From positions 1-34,122 of the forward strand of contig SUVK01000023.1 of assembly GCA_015062055.1 (NCBI GenBank): a stretch of 34,122 nt of DNA, in the 5' to 3' direction. Shown one piece after another: positions 1 through 6,462 of this stretch (the first letter of the stretch is position 1; each line of letters opens with the position of its first letter). The position numbers and the translations under genes are program-made. Source of the stretch: Akkermansiaceae bacterium (GTDB taxonomy: Bacteria; Verrucomicrobiota; Verrucomicrobiia; Verrucomicrobiales; Akkermansiaceae). The notes beneath the pieces are model-generated. The model had not been told where the DNA came from. It was given only the letters and a program-made list of their open reading frames with translations, and did no database searches.

Positions 1-37
1 CTCGACGCATCTTTAAAGGCAAATCAGCACGCCACAT
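1..37 (-). CDS. Possible 5' end of a minus-strand gene cut by the window edge
   Basis: On the minus strand an ATG at position 37 opens a frame that stays open to the left edge, reading MWRADLPLKMRR. The same frame is open further upstream, back to a stop near 117, with a possible TTG start (LRKWSFSVRAMW). Too little is visible to identify a product. The direction agrees with the glycosyltransferase at 176-1255, so it could be the next gene of a polysaccharide cluster. It may equally be chance. Confidence 0.2.
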   Translation of the reverse strand, partial: MWRADLPLKMRR

Positions 38-126
38 GGCACGAACAGAAAAGCTCCATTTTCTCAAAATTGCAGCGTAAATTGAAGAAAAATCACTTAC
101 TGTCGCATTTGGTCTTGCAATTCAGC

Positions 127-150
127 CCCCGCACCTGTCGAGTTGCGGGG
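127..150 (-). terminator. Weak GC-rich hairpin after the glycosyltransferase
   Basis: A perfect 7-bp stem (CCCCGCA / TGCGGGG) with a 10-nt loop lies 25 nt past the stop codon of the minus-strand glycosyltransferase. No T-run follows on either strand, so it is at best a weak or factor-assisted terminator. Confidence 0.25.
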
Positions 151-175
151 ATTATCGGAATCTGCGAGTTGCGTT

Positions 176-1255
176 TCAGTGCTGTAACATGGCTTCTACA
201 CAACGATTGCTCACTTCTTGCCAAGAGGGGAAGTTCGGGCAGAGAAAGGGGATTTTTTTATCATACGAAGCATTGGCTTTGGCTATAAAGTCTGCCTCAT
301 CTGCGTTGTTGAAAAGGTATTGTGCCGGAATGTTCTCCCGGATAGGAGGAATGTCTGATGCTACACAGGGTACGCCGTTAAGCAGGCACTCCACCGGGGG
401 CATGCCGTAGCTCTCGTAGTCCGAAAAATAGACCGCCATGCGGCATTTTTCCCGTAGCAAGGTGCAGAGTTCTGCATAGGGAATACGGGCATGGTGAATC
501 CATCCGGCATCCGGCAGTGTCAAATCTGACGGCATACTGCCTACTACATGTATGCGTATATCAGCAGCATCTGCTCGAGAGTTGAGCCAAGCGGTGATGC
601 GTTGCAGGGTTAACGGCGTGCATTTATGGGGAAACGTGGAGGCGTAGGTGAGCACATCCCTCTTAGGGTTGGTTGGCTCGGTAGCGGGGGGTGTTTCATT
701 GAACCCGATGCCGATGCGAGCGATGCGGGCTTGCGGCACATAATGCAAAATGCGATCTGCATTAAATTGTGTGTGGGTAAGCACCAAGTCAGATATTTTC
801 ATGGCTCGCAATGATAAATTGCGAAAATACAGCAGTTCGTGCCAAGGGAAGGGCCCTTTACGATCCTTTGCAGAGCGCTGCGCGTAGTGCTCCCACATCA
901 CATCATGCACATAGCATGCCATTTTCGCTTTGCCGAAACGCGGGAAAAATGGTGGCACGCCTTTGGGTAAGATGACCCAATCGGGGTTAATCTTGCGCAC
1001 GGCTGCGCACAGACCGAACTGATCCCACCACACGCGGGAAAAACGGCGCGGCACCGGTTTGTCTGCAAGGTGTATATGTACGTGAGGGGGGCAGTCTTTA
1101 AAGGCATCCCCACACTCATTATTGCCCAAAATATGTAACTCCGTCACTTCGGGGCAGTGCATTAACCCGTTAGTTAAGCCCATGGATACATTGAAAATAC
1201 CCATGGATTTGGTGCGCTGAAAGCTTTGGTCTGTGAGTGCTATGGCTACCTTCAT
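176..1255 (-). CDS. Glycosyltransferase family 4 (GT-B fold)
   Basis: A 359-residue glycosyltransferase that probably transfers a nucleotide-activated sugar during cell-surface polysaccharide synthesis at the cytoplasmic face. The C-terminal half carries the typical nucleotide-sugar site with an E-x7-E motif (ESYGMPPVE), followed by LLNGVPCVASD and a loop with PPIREN. The N-terminal half starts MKVAIALTDQSF and contains WVILPKGVPPFFP and ACYVHDVMWE, as in plant and bacterial GT4 enzymes. I chose the ATG at 1255. The frame extends 15 codons upstream to 1300, but MKVAIAL is the natural first beta-strand. No signal peptide is seen. The gene is divergent from tig. Acceptor and donor cannot be read from the sequence. 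Confidence 0.85.
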   Translation of the reverse strand: MKVAIALTDQSFQRTKSMGIFNVSMGLTNGLMHCPEVTELHILGNNECGDAFKDCPPHVHIHLADKPVPRRFSRVWWDQFGLCAAVRKINPDWVILPKGVPPFFPRFGKAKMACYVHDVMWEHYAQRSAKDRKGPFPWHELLYFRNLSLRAMKISDLVLTHTQFNADRILHYVPQARIARIGIGFNETPPATEPTNPKRDVLTYASTFPHKCTPLTLQRITAWLNSRADAADIRIHVVGSMPSDLTLPDAGWIHHARIPYAELCTLLREKCRMAVYFSDYESYGMPPVECLLNGVPCVASDIPPIRENIPAQYLFNNADEADFIAKANASYDKKIPFLCPNFPSWQEVSNRCVEAMLQH

Positions 1256-1380
1256 ATCCGGTGCATTCTTATTTTGAGTCAGACTAACACACAAGGGCAC
1301 TTTGTCAAGATATTTTTAGTGCGGTAAGGCAGTGTAGCCGTTGCTAACGGTTAAAAACTTTGTCATTACTCACTCTCGGC

Positions 1381-1409
1381 TTGCCAAAAGTAAGCTGTTA
1401 TGATAGAAT
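1381..1409 (+). promoter_or_regulatory. Sigma70-type promoter of tig
   Basis: TTGCCA (1381-1386), a 17-bp spacer and TAGAAT (1404-1409) lie 38 nt before the trigger factor ATG. The same two hexamers with the same spacer occur upstream of rpsA. Confidence 0.6.
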
Positions 1410-1447
1410 CTCGCAACTTTTTCTGCAATTTTCTAACCTTAAGAATT

Positions 1448-2752
1448 ATGGAAATTACCATCAACAAGACAAGCGATTGCCAGGTGGAGCTCAAGGCTAC
1501 CGTACCGGCAGCTGATGTAACCGCCATTCAGGACGGTATTATCAAGTCCATTTCCGGCAGCGCCCGTATTCCCGGTTTCCGCCCCGGCAAGGCTCCCAAG
1601 AGCGTGATTGTCAAGCGTTATGCTTCTGATATCAAGGATGAGTTGGATGCTCGTCTGCGCTCCGATATTCAAGACAAGTGCTTGGAAGAGAACCCCGAGC
1701 TCAAGGTGCTTGACTTCGGCGATATTCAGAGCGGCGTGCAAGAGGACGGCTCTTATACCCTTACCTCCAAGCTTACAGTAGTGCCCGAGTTCGAGCTGCC
1801 CGAGTACATGGGTATCGAGGTAAGCGTGCCGAGCACCGAGGTGAGCGAAGCTGAGGTCGATGAGACTCTGGCTAAGTATGCAGAGACATCTGCTCGCCAC
1901 GAGGTAACAGAACGTGCCTCTGCCCAAGGCGATGTGGTGGTAATTGACTTCAAGACCACGGTAGAGGGCAAACCCACCGCTGAGTATTGCGGTAAGCCCG
2001 TTGGTTTTATGGAGGGCCGCGAGGACTATTGGGTAACTCTCGAGGAAGACCGCTTCATGCCTGAGCTTGCCGCCGGCCTTGTTGGTGTAAGCGCCGGTGA
2101 ATCCAAAGATATTACAGCTTCCCTGAAGGCAGATTTCCCCATCTCTGACCTTGCCGGTAAGGAGGTTGTGTTCCACTGCACGGTTAAAGAGGTGCGCGAG
2201 AAACTTGTGCCCGAGGTAAACGAAGAACTCTTCGCAACGGCTCTGCCCGGTAAGACGATGGCCGAGATTCGCGATATGGTGCGCGAGAACCTCAAAGGTA
2301 ACAAGGAGCGCAGCAACGATGAGGCCAAGGCTGACCAAATCTCCGAAAAACTTGCAGACCAGCTTACCTTTGCTCTGCCCACCGAGCTCGTAGAGCGCGA
2401 AAACGAAAACACCGTGCAGCGTAAGATTTATGCCGCCCTGCAGTCCGGCAATTACGAGGCAACCAAGAATACCGACGCCCTGCGTGAAGAAGCCATGAAG
2501 GAGACCGAGCGTAACTTGCGTGTGTACTTTGCCTTGCAAGAGATTGCTCATCGTGAGCACGTAGTGGCTACCGATCAAGAGATGCTGGAAGCTATCTCCA
2601 ACATGGCCAAGCAGGCTCGTGAGAACAACCTCAAGAGCTTCATCCGCAAGCTGCAGCGCGAGGGCCGTATGACCGGCGTGCGTTTGTCCATCATCACCTC
2701 CAAGGTGCTTGACCTGCTGGCTCGTAACGCCAAGGTTACCGTTACCGAGTAA
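1448..2752 (+). CDS. tig: Trigger factor, ribosome-associated chaperone and peptidyl-prolyl isomerase
   Basis: A 434-residue trigger factor, which docks on the large ribosomal subunit at the exit tunnel and shields nascent chains. The N-terminal ribosome-binding domain carries the signature GFRPGKAP near residues 40-47, followed by SVIVKRYASDIKDEL. The middle region (about 150-240) matches the FKBP-like domain (GDVVVIDFKTTVEGKP), and the C-terminal helical arms include ELFATALPGKTMAEIRDMV. Length is normal for the family. I chose the ATG at 1448 (MEITINKTSD) because the frame upstream to 1400 overlaps the promoter and adds no family-like sequence. No Shine-Dalgarno sequence is obvious. The gene has its own promoter and terminator and is probably monocistronic. 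Confidence 0.95.
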   Translation: MEITINKTSDCQVELKATVPAADVTAIQDGIIKSISGSARIPGFRPGKAPKSVIVKRYASDIKDELDARLRSDIQDKCLEENPELKVLDFGDIQSGVQEDGSYTLTSKLTVVPEFELPEYMGIEVSVPSTEVSEAEVDETLAKYAETSARHEVTERASAQGDVVVIDFKTTVEGKPTAEYCGKPVGFMEGREDYWVTLEEDRFMPELAAGLVGVSAGESKDITASLKADFPISDLAGKEVVFHCTVKEVREKLVPEVNEELFATALPGKTMAEIRDMVRENLKGNKERSNDEAKADQISEKLADQLTFALPTELVERENENTVQRKIYAALQSGNYEATKNTDALREEAMKETERNLRVYFALQEIAHREHVVATDQEMLEAISNMAKQARENNLKSFIRKLQREGRMTGVRLSIITSKVLDLLARNAKVTVTE

Positions 2753-2777
2753 AGAACGCGTAGCGAATTATAATTTT

Positions 2778-2808
2778 AAGCCCGGCACGCCAATGTGCCG
2801 GGCTTTTT
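2778..2808 (+). terminator. Rho-independent terminator of tig
   Basis: A perfect 11-bp stem (AAGCCCGGCAC / GTGCCGGGCTT) with a 6-nt loop is followed by TTTTT, 25 nt after the tig stop codon. Confidence 0.9.
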
Positions 2809-2813
2809 GAATT

Positions 2814-2875
2814 CGGTTTTACCATAAACAGTTATGCTAACTTCTTGCGTTGTGTGTAGCAATGCGGTAAAACCG
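2814..2875 (+). repeat. 10-bp perfect inverted repeat upstream of the LemA-like gene
   Basis: CGGTTTTACC (2814-2823) and GGTAAAACCG (2866-2875) are exact reverse complements 42 bp apart. The downstream arm ends 5 nt before the ATG at 2881. It could be an operator pair or an mRNA stem hiding the translation start. A clear sigma70 promoter is not evident between the arms; TATGCT at 2833 is a weak -10 candidate. Confidence 0.5.
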
Positions 2876-2880
2876 TAGCC

Positions 2881-3420
2881 ATGGAGTATCTTGTGGCTTT
2901 TTCTTTATTAGTGGCTGTCGGTGCGTGGGTGGTGTCGTCTTATTTGCGCTTAATCCATTTGTACGAGCAGGTTCAAGGGTCTTGGCGGCAGTGGACCCAC
3001 GCTACCCAACGTCGCAACGAATGCCTGCGCGATTTTTTGTCCGAGTATGCGGCGTATGTTCCGCCGGGCGATGAGTTGACGGCCGATATGCGCCGCTGGG
3101 AGCTCGACTCCGGCCGCTCGCTAAAAGCATTTCCGCTTGCCCCCCTTGCAGGCAATTTTAACAGTATCACTACAGCAGAGCGTCATTTGCGGCGCGCGGT
3201 CAGTTACTCGGTGCATACCCTCGAAACAACGAGCCACTTGTCGGAAAACGAGCGCTTGGTGTCCTTGTGTTCGGCTATGTCGGTATCGTTGTATCAGCAA
3301 GATGAGCAAATGCTTCTATACAAACGCTCTGCAGCAGCATATAACACGGCGCTCGACTCACCCGGGGCGCGTATTATTGCAGGAGTGTTCGGGTTTGCCC
3401 CCGTTGCTGTAGGGGGGTGA
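2881..3420 (+). CDS. LemA-family-like membrane protein
   Basis: A 179-residue protein with one N-terminal membrane segment (about residues 3-24) and a soluble helical remainder. The C-terminal end AAAYNTALDSPGARIIAGVFGF matches the LemA family ending (YN..I...P..IIAGIFGF), and the central helices (SWRQWTHATQRRNECLRDFLSEY) sit where LemA has its first coiled pair. LemA proteins have an N-terminal helix in the membrane and a helical bundle. Their molecular role is not established. The similarity to the usual central LemA motifs is weak, so this is a divergent member. It lies between the tig terminator and the promoter of the peptide transporter, so it may be a single-gene unit. Confidence 0.65.
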   Translation: MEYLVAFSLLVAVGAWVVSSYLRLIHLYEQVQGSWRQWTHATQRRNECLRDFLSEYAAYVPPGDELTADMRRWELDSGRSLKAFPLAPLAGNFNSITTAERHLRRAVSYSVHTLETTSHLSENERLVSLCSAMSVSLYQQDEQMLLYKRSAAAYNTALDSPGARIIAGVFGFAPVAVGG

Positions 3421-3476
3421 TTCCATCCGGCTACGCAACAGCTATGTTTTTTTCTCGCGTGCGCGCGACTTCTGCC

Positions 3477-3506
3477 TTTACTTTACCCTTTGTGGCGTGT
3501 TAGAAT
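3477..3506 (+). promoter_or_regulatory. Probable promoter of the peptide transporter operon
   Basis: TTTACT (3477-3482), an 18-bp spacer and TAGAAT (3501-3506). The ATG at 3519 lies 12 nt beyond the -10 element, so the leader would be only a few nucleotides long. The -35 match is moderate. Confidence 0.4.
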
Positions 3507-3518
3507 ACGCAACAGAGC

Positions 3519-4850
3519 ATGCGAGAATATATCATCAGACGCCTGTTGTTGATGCCCATCACCCTGATTGGTATCACATTCGTGGTGTTTTGTCTTACTC
3601 GCATGGTGCCGGGCGGGCCGGTGGAGCGGTTGTTGCAAGAGCACGCCATCAGCTCATTGTCGGGTGAAAAAGCGCTGGCTGTAGCCTCCGGGGCAGATGT
3701 GAGCGAGGCTGATATTGAGCGCTTGGAAGAGCTGTTTAATTTGCAAGAGCCTGTGTGGCTTTCTTACCTGCAGTGGCTGGGAATTCGCCGACAAGAGGTA
3801 GAGATTGCAAAGTCTGAGTTTGCGCCCGACTCAGATAGCACACAAGTAGTGGTCACATCGTTGAGTGGACATTCTGCCGTGATTAATGTGCGCCGAGAAG
3901 GGAAAAACCCTGTTTATGCGCCCGACCCGTGGTTTGAAGAAGAAGGGTGGCGTGTACGAATTGAGTCCCCACGAGACCGCGCCCTACGTTGGGCAAAGCG
4001 CAACGGTGTTACAGATGAAAAGTTGATAGCCGAGCGAGAGCAGCATCCCTCTTGCTCCCGGTGGCGCGCAGTAGCATACCGTAAAGCGTATGACGGCTTG
4101 TTACAAGGGCAGTTGGGACGCTCGTACAAGTACAACGAATCCGTCGCCGGTATGATTTTGGAGCATCTGCCCGTTTCGCTATACTTCGGGCTGCTCGGTG
4201 TGTTTGTGTCGTATCTCATCAGCATACCCTTGGGTGTATCTAAAGCATTGCACCACAAGAGCTGGTTTGATAGTGCCACCAGTGCGTTCATTTTTATAGG
4301 CTATGCCATACCGGGGTTTGTTTTAGGGGCTGTTTTGCTGGTGTATCTCGGGGCTCGTTTGGAGTGGTTCCCGCTTTATGGCCTCACCAGCCCGGAGTTC
4401 CCCAGCATGAGCCTCCCGGCTCAGCTTAAAGACTTGGCATGGCACACGGTGCTGCCGTTGTCCTGTTATGTTGTCTCCTCTTTCGCCATTATTACCATGA
4501 TGATGAAAAACAGCCTTATGGAGCATTTGTCGGCAGACTATATGCGCACTGCTGTGGCCAAAGGTGTTTCGTTCCGGCGGGCTGTATGGGGGCACGCTTT
4601 CCGCAATTCCTTCATCCCCTTGGCTTCATCACTGGGTGGGGTGCTCGGTGGGGTGGTAGGTGGCTCCATTCTTATCGAGCGCGTGTTCGATATTCAGGGG
4701 TTCGGTATGTTGAGCTTTCAAGCGTTGATGGATAAAGATTATTCGCTCATCATGGGTACCGTATTATTGGGGTCTGTTCTCATCGTTATCGGCAATCTTC
4801 TTTCTGATATATTGGTGGCCATGTTAGACCCCCGCATAAAATTTGAATAA
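3519..4850 (+). CDS. yejB: Peptide ABC transporter permease, YejB/DppB type
   Basis: A 443-residue inner-membrane permease of a peptide or oligopeptide importer. It starts with MREYIIRRLLLMPITLIGIT and TRMVPGGPVERLL, the hallmark N-terminus of the DppB/OppB/YejB family. The membrane domain after about residue 205 (LPVSLYFGLLGVFVSYLISIPLGV) and the EAA-type loop (YMRTAVAKGVSFRRAVWGHAFRN) are well conserved, and it ends MLDPRIKFE as YejB ends VDPRIDFE. It is about 80 residues longer than E. coli YejB, because of a hydrophilic stretch near residues 95-180 predicted to face the periplasm. It is followed after 3 bp by the second permease. YejB is the best family match; the substrate is unknown. 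Confidence 0.88.
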   Translation: MREYIIRRLLLMPITLIGITFVVFCLTRMVPGGPVERLLQEHAISSLSGEKALAVASGADVSEADIERLEELFNLQEPVWLSYLQWLGIRRQEVEIAKSEFAPDSDSTQVVVTSLSGHSAVINVRREGKNPVYAPDPWFEEEGWRVRIESPRDRALRWAKRNGVTDEKLIAEREQHPSCSRWRAVAYRKAYDGLLQGQLGRSYKYNESVAGMILEHLPVSLYFGLLGVFVSYLISIPLGVSKALHHKSWFDSATSAFIFIGYAIPGFVLGAVLLVYLGARLEWFPLYGLTSPEFPSMSLPAQLKDLAWHTVLPLSCYVVSSFAIITMMMKNSLMEHLSADYMRTAVAKGVSFRRAVWGHAFRNSFIPLASSLGGVLGGVVGGSILIERVFDIQGFGMLSFQALMDKDYSLIMGTVLLGSVLIVIGNLLSDILVAMLDPRIKFE

Positions 4851-4853
4851 GGT

Positions 4854-6452
4854 ATGAAAAAAAAGAACACACTGGCGATTTTGTTGATACTGTTTGCTGT
4901 GGCAGGCAGTATGGCGGAGTTGTTGGGGTGGTTGCTGCCCACCATTTCGTGGCCTTTTACCGTAAGCCGAGACATGCGGGTGTTGTCTCTGCCGGCAGAG
5001 GTTGCCCCGTGGTTAGCGGTAGATGACCGTTTCCATTGGTTCGGGTGGCTGTGTATGCTCGTGATGGCCGTGGTAGGTGTCTACTTCTTGTTGCGTAGCC
5101 GCGACAGCTTGCGATTGCCGCCGATGATTGCAAAACGCTGGCAACGTTTCCGTTCATTAAAGAGAGGGTATTGGTCGCTGCTTATCTTATGCGGCATCGT
5201 GGGGCTGGCAGCCATGGACCAGTGCTTGGTTGGCAAGCGGGCTCTGGTGGTCAGTTACGAGGGGCGTTGGTATTTCCCCGCCTTTACCCGCAATGTGATA
5301 CCCGGTGCTACCTTTGGTCAAATCGGTAATGCCGCCCATGCTGAAACGGATTACCGCAAGCTCAAGACAATGGAGGGGACTCCCGGTGGCCCCGATTTCG
5401 TCATTCTTCCCCCCATCCCATATGCCCCCACCGGGGATGCCGTGCCGTTTCCCACAGAAGCTTTGCAGCTCAAAGGTAAGACGGTGATGGAGTCAACAGG
5501 CCAGTTCTTATACAACGGGCAGGCATCTCGGCTGTATGCCGATGGTAAAACTCACTTACGTATACGGTATCGCCGTGGTTTGCCCGATGGCATGGTGCAA
5601 GGGTGGGACCCCGACGGTAAAGAGGTGTATTCTGCCCGCTACAACGAGGGTAAGCTGACAGAAGAATATTATACCGGCAAGGGTAAAGTGGCAGAGTTTT
5701 TGGCGCTGACCCCCGCAGATAAGATAAGTCGTGTGTATTACCACCCCGCTCCTCCTCTTACCGGTGGGCATATTTTGGGCACCAATAGCCAAGGGGCCGA
5801 TATAATGGCCTACCTGTACGGTGGCTTGCAAGTAAACATTAAGGCTGCGCTTATTTATATACCGATAGTATACAGCATAGGGCTGACATTGGGCATGTTT
5901 ATGGGCTATTTCGGGGGCAAAGCAGATTTGCTGACGCAGCGAATTATTGAGGTGGTGTCTCAACTGCCGTTCCTTTTTGTCGTCATGATATTGGCAGACT
6001 TCGTGCCATTGCAAATGCGGGGCATGTTCCTGATTCTCGTGCTGCTGGCTCTATTCGGGTGGATGCATATTACCTATTTAGTGCGCACCGCCACCATGAA
6101 AGAAAAAACACGCGAATATGTAGACGCCGCTCGAGTGATGGGCGCCGGCCCCCTGCATATTTTGGCACGTCACATTTTCCCGAACCTCACCGGTATTATT
6201 GTGACCCTGTTGCCCTTCAGTATTGCCGCAGTGGTGCTTTCGCTGGCATCGTTAGATTATATGGGGTTCGGCTTGCCCGATACTTATGCCAGTTGGGGGC
6301 GCTTGCTCAACGATGGCTTATCAAAGCTCTCATCACCATGGGTGGTGTCATCTGCTTTCTGTGCACTGGTTATTACTCTGATGCTTGTCACCTTCATCGG
6401 CGAGGCTGTTCGCGAGGCCGTAGACCCCCGCCGCCACACTTATTACGAATGA
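4854..6452 (+). CDS. yejE: Peptide ABC transporter permease, YejE type, with a periplasmic MORN-like insertion
   Basis: A 532-residue partner permease. The C-terminal half matches YejE closely: LGTNSQGADIMAYLYGG, YFGGKADLLTQRIIEVVSQLP, the EAA loop YVDAARVMGAGPLHILARHIFPN, SLDYMGFGLPD and the ending GEAVREAVDPRR. The conserved W-Y-F-P stretch (EGRWYFPAFTRN) after a membrane segment (RGYWSLLILCGIVGLAAM) is also YejE-like. It has two extra N-terminal membrane segments (about 7-27 and 60-82). About 190 residues longer than E. coli YejE, it carries near residues 212-282 a repeat-like segment (LYADGKTHLRIRYRRGLPDG, WDPDGKEVYSARYNEGK) resembling MORN_2/YwqK repeats. It is translated 3 bp after yejB. 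Confidence 0.87.
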   Translation: MKKKNTLAILLILFAVAGSMAELLGWLLPTISWPFTVSRDMRVLSLPAEVAPWLAVDDRFHWFGWLCMLVMAVVGVYFLLRSRDSLRLPPMIAKRWQRFRSLKRGYWSLLILCGIVGLAAMDQCLVGKRALVVSYEGRWYFPAFTRNVIPGATFGQIGNAAHAETDYRKLKTMEGTPGGPDFVILPPIPYAPTGDAVPFPTEALQLKGKTVMESTGQFLYNGQASRLYADGKTHLRIRYRRGLPDGMVQGWDPDGKEVYSARYNEGKLTEEYYTGKGKVAEFLALTPADKISRVYYHPAPPLTGGHILGTNSQGADIMAYLYGGLQVNIKAALIYIPIVYSIGLTLGMFMGYFGGKADLLTQRIIEVVSQLPFLFVVMILADFVPLQMRGMFLILVLLALFGWMHITYLVRTATMKEKTREYVDAARVMGAGPLHILARHIFPNLTGIIVTLLPFSIAAVVLSLASLDYMGFGLPDTYASWGRLLNDGLSKLSSPWVVSSAFCALVITLMLVTFIGEAVREAVDPRRHTYYE

Positions 6453-6462
6453 TAAAAGATTT

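Noticed and set aside
70..288. 72-codon plus-strand frame at the left edge
   Set aside because: Starts at TTG, overlaps the end of the antisense glycosyltransferase and has no recognisable features.
1439..2578. 379-codon minus-strand open frame opposite tig
   Set aside because: Antisense shadow with no family motifs; trigger factor is certain.
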